A DNA stretch of 5,056 nt from Syntrophomonas sp. (GCA_028693695.1 JAQUUV010000165.1:1-5056), one strand, 5' to 3'. Positions 1-4,712 are shown, numbered from the stretch's first letter. Translations and numbers: made by a program. Notes: generated by a model not told the origin, from the sequence alone.

Positions 1-28
1 AGTTACTTTAGGACTAACAGGTTCAAAG

Positions 29-66
29 CCAGGAAGCCTTTCTGAAAAGAGAGGCTTTCTGGTTTT
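29..66 (+). terminator. Intrinsic terminator of an upstream gene (terminator A)
   Basis: A 15-bp stem (29-43 with 48-62, two G-T pairs, GAAA loop) is followed by TTTT. It must end a gene lying before the window. Sequence and context match the terminator at 2482-2523 (AGTTAC, then GGTTCAAA or GTTCAAAC, then CAGAAAACC or CAGGAAGCC) and the one at 2102-2134. All three are therefore probably copies of the same 3' end, and the unseen upstream gene may be a related dehydrogenase. Confidence 0.85.
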
Positions 67-96
67 AGTTAGCCTTATATTTGCCAAAGTTTGTTA

Positions 97-125
97 TTGA
101 CATGTTTTTATTAAATAGTTATCCT
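97..125 (+). promoter_or_regulatory. Probable sigma-A promoter for leader L1 and the MpsC-like gene
   Basis: TTGACA at 97-102 is a perfect -35 box. A 17-nt spacer leads to TATCCT at 120-125, a 4/6 match to the -10 consensus. Transcription would start near 132, about 37 nt before the conserved leader core. It lies just after terminator A, as expected for the start of a new transcription unit. Confidence 0.6.
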
Positions 126-168
126 GATTTTGGACTAGTTATATCGTAGTAATTTATGACAATTTCTT

Positions 169-266
169 GGTGGATAAAAGAGAGACCGGATACGGTGGCT
201 CGAAAAATACCAATGTTTTTACAAATTGCCTATTCGGCATATAAGTAAAGGTATTGGTATTTTTTT
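169..266 (+). promoter_or_regulatory. Leader RNA copy L1: riboswitch-like core plus terminator
   Basis: First of three homologous leaders. The core starts with GGTGGAT (169-175). A hairpin follows: GAG 180-182 pairs with CTC 199-201 and ACCG 185-188 with CGGT 193-196, separated by a purine internal loop (AG opposite GG). TTGGT (167-171) can pair with ACCAA (209-213) to close the core. That same ACCAA is inside the 5' arm of a terminator: 207-222 pairs with 245-260 over 16 bp including G-T pairs, enclosing a small TGCC/GGCA hairpin, and ends in seven T. Core closure and terminator are mutually exclusive, so a ligand or protein that stabilises the core would allow read-through into the MpsC-like gene. 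I do not recognise a named family. Confidence 0.75.
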
Positions 267-332
267 ATCCTCCCGTAATTGGCAGTAAAAAGACCTGTAA
301 AAATTGATTGTATCGGGTGAGGGGGTAAGATT

Positions 333-758
333 ATGCCGTCAGTTGTTAAGATGAATTTTAAAGAAAATGGGTCTGTTGAGAGTGACCAAACACAAAAATT
401 AAATGATCGGCAGCGTAAGCAATTGCAACATGAATTAAAAATCTACATGGAAAAATATTTTAAACAAAAACTTGGTAAAGGTGTTGACCATACCAAGGTG
501 ATAATTTGGGATGATATGGTTATTATTCGGGGCGAAGGTTTCTTGACCGAACCGGAAAAATATATTGTAGCGACTACTGCAGGGAAAGACTTGGTAAATA
601 GTGCACGCATGCAAGTATGCAAACAACATTCTATTGATAATATGCCCTATTTTGAGACAGTATTGGGTGCAAAAGCAATTCACCAAACTTATATGATTGA
701 AGCAGAGGGTGATTTTTGGATGCATGCTATTGTTTTTGATAGAGTTTTAACAGAATAA
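333..758 (+). CDS. DUF2294 / MpsC-like domain protein
   Basis: A 141-residue soluble protein with no signal peptide or membrane segment. The segment from about residue 27 to the end reads like the DUF2294 family: an amphipathic helix (RKQLQHELKIYMEKYFKQ), GKG, a two-strand stretch with VIIWDDMVIIRGEGFLT, an EPEKY helix start, GKDLVNSAR, and a closing strand near AIVFDRVL. In Pfam this family is now linked to MpsC of the staphylococcal MpsABC sodium/bicarbonate system, but most members are uncharacterised and occur without MpsAB. No MpsA or MpsB gene is visible here. The N-terminal 25 residues are polar and extra to the domain. ATG 333 is supported by GAGGGGGT (319-326) six bases upstream. The gene sits behind leader L1, and a second copy of the leader begins 24 bases after its stop. 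Its biochemical role is not known; the family assignment is from memory of the pattern. Confidence 0.7.
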   Translation: MPSVVKMNFKENGSVESDQTQKLNDRQRKQLQHELKIYMEKYFKQKLGKGVDHTKVIIWDDMVIIRGEGFLTEPEKYIVATTAGKDLVNSARMQVCKQHSIDNMPYFETVLGAKAIHQTYMIEAEGDFWMHAIVFDRVLTE

Positions 759-764
759 TAGATT
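736..764 (+). promoter_or_regulatory. Possible promoter for leader L2 and the dehydrogenase
   Basis: TTGATA (736-741, 5/6 match to -35), a 17-nt spacer and TAGATT (759-764, 4/6 match to -10) overlap the end of the MpsC-like gene. Transcription would begin about 10 nt before the L2 core. If the promoter is not real, L2 must be reached by transcripts from the promoter at 97-125, giving two attenuators in series. Confidence 0.35.
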
Positions 765-782
765 TGCCAAACTGAATAGTAT

Positions 783-886
783 GGTGGATTTAGGAGAGAC
801 CCCAGGGTAGCTCCAAAGTAGACCAATGTTTTTGTGAAAAAACTCGGCTAACGAGTGAAAGCATAAAGATATCGGTCATTTTTTTT
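783..886 (+). promoter_or_regulatory. Leader RNA copy L2: riboswitch-like core plus terminator
   Basis: The core begins with GGTGGAT (783-789). GGAG 793-796 pairs with CTCC 811-814 and ACC 799-801 with GGT 806-808, with a purine internal loop (AG opposite AG). TGGT (782-785) can pair with ACCA (822-825) to close the core. The terminator uses the same bases: 821-836 pairs with 862-877 over 16 positions with one A-C mismatch. It encloses an ACTCG/CGAGT hairpin (842-846 with 852-856) and ends in eight T (879-886). Arm sequences differ from L1 but still pair, which supports selection on structure. The dehydrogenase starts 90 bases after the T-tract. Confidence 0.75.
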
Positions 887-976
887 GGGGGAAAGGAGGT
901 AGTTGAAAGAAAAAAGATTTGAATTGATATAAATCGTGTGTGAAAAAATGTCCCAAAATAAAAGGAGGTAATTGTA

Positions 977-2032
977 ATGAGTGATACTATGAAAGCCTTA
1001 GTTTATGGCGGACCTGAAAAAATTGCCCTTCAGGACGTTCCCGTACCGAAAATTATTGAGCCCGATGATGCTATTATAAGGGTTACTACATCGACCATCT
1101 GTGGTACTGATATCCATATATGGCACGGTGGTATGCCAGAAGTAGCACCGGGAAGAATAATCGGCCACGAATTTGTTGGTGAAGTAGTAGAGGTAGGCCC
1201 TGCAGTAAGAAATTCCAAAGTAGGCGACAAAGTAGCTGTATCCTGTGTTACCCAGTGTGGTGAGTGTTTCTACTGCGTACGGGGAGTATATTCCCATTGT
1301 ACGACTGGCAGCTGGATATTCGGCTACATGATCGATGGCTGTCAGGCAGAATATGTAAGGGTTCCCCATGCTAATCTGGGCATGTTTGGTATCCCTGATG
1401 GATTAACCGAAGAAGACGTATTATTCGTAGGCGACATTCTTTCTACCGGTTATTTTGGCGCTGAAAATGCTAAAATTGAACCTGGTGATACAGTTGCAGT
1501 AATGGGTTGCGGCCCTGTTGGAATGTGTGGTATGACTACTTCCCGTTTATGGGGACCTTCCAAAATTATCGCAGTTGACATCAACCAAGATCGTTTGGAT
1601 TTCGCTGTCAAGAATGGTATCGCTGACGTTGGACTTAACCCTCTCAACGTAAATGTCCCTGATGCAATTAAAGAAATGACCGAGGGCCGCGGTGCTGACA
1701 GAACTATAGAAGCGAACGGTTTTAAAGCAACTTACGATATGGCAATAGACTCCGTTAGGGCAGGTGGTAATGTTTCCTTCATCGGCGTATTTGAAAAGCC
1801 CCAGGAACTTGCCATGAACACATTATGGACTAAAAACATCAATATCAGCATGGGCTTGGTAAACGCCAATCGGATTCCTGAATTAATTAAGTTGATTCAA
1901 TGCGGGAAGATTAGCACCAATTTCCTATGTACTCATCGTGCTCCGTTGAATGACATTGTTAAAGGTTATGATATTTTTGGTAACAAGAAAGATAATTGCC
2001 TTAAATGGTTGGTAACTCCTTATCAGAAATAA
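977..2032 (+). CDS. Zinc-dependent medium-chain alcohol dehydrogenase
   Basis: A 351-residue cytoplasmic enzyme of the medium-chain dehydrogenase family (sorbitol/threonine/secondary alcohol dehydrogenase branch), expected to interconvert an alcohol and its aldehyde or ketone. Residues 1-150 form the GroES-like catalytic domain. Catalytic zinc ligands fit C42 (in CGTD), H64-E65 (in GHEFVGE) and D153 (in VGDILSTGY), the same Cys-His-Asp pattern as Thermoanaerobacter secondary alcohol dehydrogenase. A structural zinc lobe is also present: C94, C97, C100 and C108. The Rossmann motif is GCGPVG (177-182). D201 at the end of the second strand favours NAD over NADP. Length is normal for the family. 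ATG 977 has AAAAGGAGGT with GGAGG (964-968) eight bases upstream. It is controlled by leader L2 and ends at its own terminator, so it is probably monocistronic. The substrate cannot be told from sequence. Confidence 0.93.
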   Translation: MSDTMKALVYGGPEKIALQDVPVPKIIEPDDAIIRVTTSTICGTDIHIWHGGMPEVAPGRIIGHEFVGEVVEVGPAVRNSKVGDKVAVSCVTQCGECFYCVRGVYSHCTTGSWIFGYMIDGCQAEYVRVPHANLGMFGIPDGLTEEDVLFVGDILSTGYFGAENAKIEPGDTVAVMGCGPVGMCGMTTSRLWGPSKIIAVDINQDRLDFAVKNGIADVGLNPLNVNVPDAIKEMTEGRGADRTIEANGFKATYDMAIDSVRAGGNVSFIGVFEKPQELAMNTLWTKNINISMGLVNANRIPELIKLIQCGKISTNFLCTHRAPLNDIVKGYDIFGNKKDNCLKWLVTPYQK

Positions 2033-2065
2033 ATTATACAAATTACTCTAAATCTGTTTAATAAG

Positions 2066-2093
2066 ATATATGATCCACTCTCTTATCATATAT
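2066..2093 (+). repeat. 3'UTR hairpin with conserved CCACTCTC loop (copy B)
   Basis: ATATATGAT (2066-2074) pairs with ATCATATAT (2085-2093), leaving a 10-nt loop beginning CCACTCTC. It lies between the dehydrogenase stop and its terminator. The same hairpin, with the loop sequence CCACTCTC kept, recurs at 2429-2457 before terminator C, so it belongs to the duplicated 3'UTR. Its function is unknown; it could be an mRNA-stability or RNA-binding element. Confidence 0.6.
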
Positions 2094-2101
2094 GCAGTAA
2101 T

Positions 2102-2134
2102 CAGGGAGCCTTTCTGAATAAGAAAGGCTCCCTG
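2102..2134 (+). terminator. Terminator of the alcohol dehydrogenase (terminator B)
   Basis: A perfect 14-bp GC-rich stem (2102-2115 with 2121-2134, loop GAATA) is followed by a pyrimidine-rich but interrupted tail (GCTTTCTACTCTTTT). It is homologous to the terminators at 29-66 and 2482-2523. Confidence 0.85.
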
Positions 2135-2197
2135 GCTTTCTACTCTTTTGTGGGTGATTTGAGGTTGGTCAAGATATATTGATTTTAAAAATTATTG

Positions 2198-2224
2198 TTG
2201 ACAAAAAAGCAAATAAAGTATAAT
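2198..2224 (+). promoter_or_regulatory. Probable sigma-A promoter for orphan leader L3
   Basis: TTGACA (2198-2203) and TATAAT (2219-2224) are both perfect boxes with a short 15-nt spacer. Alternatively TAATAT at 2221-2226 gives a 17-nt spacer. Transcription would start about 28 nt before the L3 core. The promoter looks intact although no open reading frame follows the leader. Confidence 0.6.
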
Positions 2225-2258
2225 ATAACTGAAAGTTAAGGTTTAAGGTGTATTGTTA

Positions 2259-2346
2259 GGTGGATTAAGGAGAAACCCTATTAGGTGGCTCTAACGAACC
2301 AATATTTTAATGAATTTGTCAATTCATTAAAATATTGGTTTTTTAT
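2259..2346 (+). promoter_or_regulatory. Leader RNA copy L3, orphan: core plus very strong terminator
   Basis: The core begins with GGTGGAT (2259-2265). GAG 2270-2272 pairs with CTC 2289-2291 and ACC 2275-2277 with GGT 2284-2286, with a purine internal loop (AA opposite GG). Core closure is only GGT 2259-2261 with ACC 2298-2300, weaker than in L1 or L2. The terminator is a perfect 20-bp hairpin (2297-2316 with 2321-2340, loop TGTC) running into TTTTTT. With weak closure and a perfect terminator it should be mostly off. No gene follows, only a remnant of a dehydrogenase 3' end. It could yield a short leader RNA of about 115 nt. Confidence 0.7.
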
Positions 2347-2360
2347 TTATCTATTTATAA

Positions 2361-2403
2361 TGACTAATTGCTACATATTATGTTTTTGGTAACAAGAAAG
2401 ATA
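2361..2403 (+). pseudogene. Remnant of the 3' end of a second alcohol dehydrogenase gene
   Basis: Positions 2383-2403 are identical over 21 bases to 1974-1994, inside the last codons of the intact dehydrogenase. Just upstream, TTATG (three bases deleted relative to 1966-1973) and the looser match TGAC-ATTG-TTA extend the similarity back to about 2361, matching 1951 onward. After the remnant, the last 38 or so coding bases are missing, then the 3'UTR similarity resumes (CTCTAAAT, GATATATG, CCACTCTC). The remnant cannot encode protein. It shows that a whole leader-dehydrogenase-terminator unit was once duplicated and then lost nearly all its coding sequence. Confidence 0.7.
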
Positions 2404-2428
2404 TATAATTTCTCTAAATTCTTAATAC

Positions 2429-2457
2429 GATATATGTTCCACTCTCAGTTCATATAT
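2429..2457 (+). repeat. 3'UTR hairpin with conserved CCACTCTC loop (copy C)
   Basis: ATATATG pairs with CATATAT around a loop containing TCCACTCTC. It is the counterpart of the hairpin at 2066-2093. The stem is two base pairs shorter because the inner pairs have diverged, while the loop octamer is kept. Confidence 0.5.
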
Positions 2458-2481
2458 ACAGTTACCCCAGGATTCATGTTC

Positions 2482-2523
2482 AAACCCAGAAAACCTTTCT
2501 AACAAGAAAGGTTTTCTGGGTTT
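2482..2523 (+). terminator. Terminator of the decayed duplicate (terminator C)
   Basis: A perfect 19-bp stem (2482-2500 with 2505-2523, loop AACA) carries AAA on its left flank and TTT on its right. It is a copy of the dehydrogenase terminator. Because the stem starts with AAA, it could also act weakly on the minus strand for the convergent radical SAM gene, which ends 80 bases away. Confidence 0.85.
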
Positions 2524-2601
2524 CTGCCCTTTTGTTAATATTAAGAATTAACGTGGTCGGGGAAAGATGAATAAAGAAAAGGGTGTTATAGATTTTTCGA
2601 G

Positions 2602-3477
2602 TTAACTATGCCCCAGATTAGGAATTCTAAAGCGGGATTCATCAATGGTTAAAGCCTTATCAATTTCCGTGAGCATTTTATCACGATCATCCGGGATTCG
2701 ACCGTTAATGTTCCAGTAGTTCGTAATGTGGTCGCTTACCACCATGCTATGGTTACAATTCAGGTTTTCGATCAAAATGCGAATTTCCCTTAAAGATTCA
2801 TGGGGACTTAGATACTGAAAATTGCCTGCCCGAATTTCTTCTAGAATCGGCGTATTGCGTTCGGGAGCAAATGTTCTCAATCTAATAAAATCAGGGCTAA
2901 AAGCACTTAATACCCGGGCACTATTTTCAGCATGTTCCCTCCATCTTGCTTGGCCTGCTATTCCTACCAGGTAGTATTCACTGGTTTGAATTCCGCCAAT
3001 TTTCAACTTCGAGCCTGCCTCAATAATTTCTGCTGAATTGGTACCTTTGTTGATATTTTGCAGAGTAATATCATCGCCGCTTTCCATTCCCATATGAATT
3101 CGGCTTAACCCTGCCTCTTTAAGACGTATTAAGTCTTCTAGACTTTTCTTATTCACAAAACGGGCGGAGCCATAAACGGTTATGCGTTCTAATTCGGGAA
3201 AAAGCTCATGAGCGTAAGTGAAAATTTCTAGCAACTGCTCGGTTTTCATAATGATGGTATTGCCGTCCGGAAAAAATATCGATTCTATATATTTCCCATA
3301 GTAATCACGAGCAGCCAGGAGGTCTTCCTTAATTTCCTGCACAGGCCGAATCCTAAACCGGGTCTTTTTATACATGGAGCAGAAACTACATTTGTTATGA
3401 GGGCAACCTATGGTAGCCTGAATGAGAAGACTATGAGCTTCGCTTGGTGGCCGAAATACAGTCCCTTCGTAACGCAT
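2602..3477 (-). CDS. Radical SAM protein with CX4CX2C cluster motif
   Basis: A 291-residue cytoplasmic protein. The iron-sulfur cluster motif is GCPHNKCSFC (C25, C30, C33), that is CX4CX2C rather than the usual CX3CX2C, followed by an aromatic-basic stretch (MYKKTRFRIR). Other radical SAM barrel features are FFPDGN (68-73), VYGSAR (101-106), GMESG (130-134, the SAM-contacting strand) and a C-terminal SDHITNYWNINGRIPDD segment (248-264). This pattern is familiar from a group of short COG1032-like radical SAM proteins of anaerobic Firmicutes whose reaction is unknown. There is no B12-binding or TRAM domain. ATG 3477 is supported by AAGGAGGTG on the minus strand (GGAGG seven bases away). The gene stands alone, convergent with the dehydrogenase region and divergent from gerM. 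The substrate cannot be inferred. Confidence 0.88.
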   Translation of the reverse strand: MRYEGTVFRPPSEAHSLLIQATIGCPHNKCSFCSMYKKTRFRIRPVQEIKEDLLAARDYYGKYIESIFFPDGNTIIMKTEQLLEIFTYAHELFPELERITVYGSARFVNKKSLEDLIRLKEAGLSRIHMGMESGDDITLQNINKGTNSAEIIEAGSKLKIGGIQTSEYYLVGIAGQARWREHAENSARVLSAFSPDFIRLRTFAPERNTPILEEIRAGNFQYLSPHESLREIRILIENLNCNHSMVVSDHITNYWNINGRIPDDRDKMLTEIDKALTIDESRFRIPNLGHS

Positions 3478-3499
3478 AGAAACACCTCCTTAGAATGAT

Positions 3500-3529
3500 A
3501 GATTAACAAATAACGAAGTGATAATTCAA
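3500..3529 (-). promoter_or_regulatory. Possible promoter of the radical SAM gene
   Basis: On the minus strand, TTGAAT (3529-3524) is followed after 18 nt by TAATCT (3505-3500), each about a 4/6 match to consensus. The short AT-rich gap between the gene and the palindromic element at 3574 offers no better candidate. Confidence 0.3.
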
Positions 3530-3573
3530 GTCATAAATTTTAATCCATAATCGTAATATCTTAATAGGAAGTT

Positions 3574-3734
3574 AGGGGCTATCGAGGAATAAACAAGGCA
3601 GAATACTTCGAGGATTTTTTGCGCTGGACAAGGCGTCGAAGCGCAGTCATACTGGACGTATTACAAGCTTTGACAACGAAGTATAGTGCGAAAAATACCG
3701 GAGTAAATGACTAGTTTATTTCTTGATAGTCCCT
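3574..3734. repeat. 161-bp palindromic (MITE-like) element 1, upstream of gerM
   Basis: The ends are 21-bp imperfect inverted repeats: AGGGGCTATCGAGGAATAAA at the left and its near reverse complement finishing GATAGTCCCT at the right, with about three mismatches. The interior has further inverted segments: TGCGCT 3620-3625 with AGCGCA 3640-3645, ATACTTCG 3603-3610 with CGAAGTAT 3677-3684, and a T-run/A-run pair GGATTTTTTGCGCT with AGTGCGAAAAATACC. Some of these compete, so more than one fold is possible. It codes for no protein. The right-most 31 bp (3702-3732) recur exactly at 4556-4586. It ends 19 bases before the gerM start and so forms gerM's upstream region. No clear target-site duplication is seen. 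Confidence 0.65.
3702..3732 (+). repeat. 31-bp direct repeat, left copy
   Basis: Exact match to 4556-4586 in the same orientation, beginning AGTAAATGACTAG and ending TTGATAGTCC. It is the right end of element 1. The two copies bracket gerM, so recombination between them would remove the gene (854-bp interval). Confidence 0.9.
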
Positions 3735-3753
3735 TTAGGGGAGGATTGAAAAT

Positions 3754-4356
3754 ATGACCAAAAAATTAATTGTTAGTTTAGCGGCTGTGCTCCTGGTTAT
3801 TTGCCTTTTGAGCGGGGGCTGCTCCAAAGTGGATGAAAGCAAGATCAAGGCCTGGAAAGATTTGATAAAGATACCGGCGTCCACTGAGAAAAGCGCCCAG
3901 AGTGACAAGGATATACTTACACCCGAGAAGCAATCCGCAGAGCCAACCGAGAAGGTTAGTGTGAAGCTGTATTTTGAGGACGCCCAGCAAAGTAAACTGG
4001 TGGTTGAAGAGCGCAGCATTGGGAAGGTCGAAGGGATTGCCCGCCAGACCATGCAGGAATTGATAAAAGGCCCGTCTCAGACGGAAATGAGGTCGATATT
4101 CCCTTCTGGTACAAAACTATTGGATATTAATGTGAAACCCGAGGGGCTGTGCATTGTGGATCTCAGTGGGGAAGCAAAAAAGGTCAGCAATAAAGAACAG
4201 GGCAAGCTTATGGTTCAGGCCATTGCTAATACTTTGGGTCAGTTTCCTTCCATTAGAGAGGTTAGTTTTTTAGTTAATGGCGAAAAGGTTAATAATTTAG
4301 GGGGGATGGTTGACCTTACCAAACCGGTTCAGGCAGAGTATAACATGTCAAAATAA
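3754..4356 (+). CDS. gerM: GerMN-domain spore lipoprotein (GerM-like)
   Basis: A 200-residue predicted lipoprotein. A short basic start (MTKK) leads to a hydrophobic helix and the lipobox-like LLSGGC, with C23 as the likely lipidated residue. A charged linker (24-66) follows. The GerMN domain covers about 68-192: KLYFEDAQQSKLVVEER, a helix with ARQTMQELIKGP, FPSGTKLLDINV, a strand with IVDLS, a second helix KLMVQAIANTLGQFP, and VSFLVNGEKV. B. subtilis GerM has two such domains, so this single-domain form is shorter. Members act in the sporangium envelope during sporulation and germination, and GerM helps hold the SpoIIIA-SpoIIQ complex across the intermembrane space. That role is inferred here. 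GGGGAGG (3738-3744) lies nine bases before ATG 3754. The adjacent murI supports the call, although a terminator and a repeat element separate them. Confidence 0.85.
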   Translation: MTKKLIVSLAAVLLVICLLSGGCSKVDESKIKAWKDLIKIPASTEKSAQSDKDILTPEKQSAEPTEKVSVKLYFEDAQQSKLVVEERSIGKVEGIARQTMQELIKGPSQTEMRSIFPSGTKLLDINVKPEGLCIVDLSGEAKKVSNKEQGKLMVQAIANTLGQFPSIREVSFLVNGEKVNNLGGMVDLTKPVQAEYNMSK

Positions 4357-4400
4357 TTATTGGAATTATAAAATTTCAGACAAAAACATATAGATAAGAG

Positions 4401-4442
4401 TAAGGAGAAGTAGGTCATGTGCTGATACTATCTCCTTATTTT
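4401..4442 (+). terminator. Intrinsic terminator of gerM
   Basis: TAAGGAGAAGTA (4401-4412) pairs with TACT-A-TCTCCTTA (4426-4438), a 12-bp stem with one bulged A, followed by TTTT (4439-4442). It lies 44 bases after the gerM stop and argues that gerM and murI are not simply co-transcribed. Confidence 0.65.
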
Positions 4443-4443
4443 G

Positions 4444-4590
4444 TTAAGGACTATCACCCTGCGGGTACCACCGGTGTTCGCACCCTTCGGGTACTACTGG
4501 TGCATCCTTGCGGATGCCATTAATGTTGCTAGCGCTTACTAATAATGTTGCAAGTAGTAAATGACTAGTTTATTTCTTGATAGTCCTTAA
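4444..4590. repeat. 147-bp inverted-repeat element 2 between gerM and murI
   Basis: Perfect 13-bp terminal inverted repeats, TTAAGGACTATCA (4444-4456) and TGATAGTCCTTAA (4578-4590). The outer TTAA may be part of the repeat or a target duplication. The right 31 bp are identical to the end of the element at 3574-3734, but the core differs. The core has degenerate tandem units: 4456-4476 and 4482-4502 match at 18 of 21 positions, and each has an ACCC/GGGT mini-hairpin followed by ACYACYGGTG. A third, weaker unit contains the hairpin GCATCC/GGATGC (4502-4517). No coding capacity is seen. Confidence 0.65.
4556..4586 (+). repeat. 31-bp direct repeat, right copy
   Basis: Exact match to 3702-3732. 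It is the right end of element 2. The flanking bases differ on both sides, which sets the shared length at 31 bp. Confidence 0.9.
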
Positions 4591-4712
4591 GACTAAGAAA
4601 GAAGAACTTTACTAGAATATAGAGGTCAAAAGTGATACAGTATTTATTGGATTGTTAAACATCTGTCGCTTTGGGAGTGGCAGATAGGAATTAGTAATTG
4701 AGGTGTTATATT
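4591..4712 (+). other. murI upstream region with a 9-bp hairpin
   Basis: After element 2 there are about 120 bases with no gene and no convincing promoter boxes. The one clear structure is ATCTGTCGC (4661-4669) paired with GTGGCAGAT (4677-4685), 9 bp with two G-T pairs and a 7-nt loop. No T-run follows, so it is not a terminator. It ends 14 bases before the murI ribosome binding site. It may be an mRNA leader hairpin or an operator; its role is unknown. Confidence 0.4.

Noticed and set aside
169..266. T-box or BglG/LicT-type (RAT) antiterminator identity for the leader
   Set aside because: No T-box AGGGTGGNACCGCG sequence or specifier loop, and the stem does not match the GGATTGTTACTG...CAGGCAAAACC pattern of RAT sites; no sugar-uptake gene is nearby.
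435..725. Minus-strand open frame of 96 codons inside the MpsC-like gene
   Set aside because: It is fully antisense to a gene with good family features and ribosome binding site, and its translation resembles no family.
903..932. Nine-codon TTG leader peptide after leader L2
   Set aside because: The ribosome binding site is only three bases from the TTG, too close for efficient initiation, and the peptide shows no regulatory codon run.
998..1647. Three minus-strand open frames within the dehydrogenase
   Set aside because: They are shadows of a clear coding sequence with all zinc and nucleotide-binding motifs; no ribosome binding sites or family features.
3735..4052. Minus-strand open frames overlapping gerM
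   Set aside because: They are antisense to the GerMN gene and cross its start and ribosome binding site; low-complexity serine/leucine-rich translation.
4444..4590. CRISPR array
   Set aside because: The repeated units are degenerate, directly adjacent, 22-26 bases apart and lack unique spacers; no cas genes are present.
4448..4590. Transfer RNA or other known stable RNA gene in the gerM-murI gap
   Set aside because: The small hairpins do not form a cloverleaf and no TTCGANTC arm with CCA end is present; the sequence is better explained as a repeat element.
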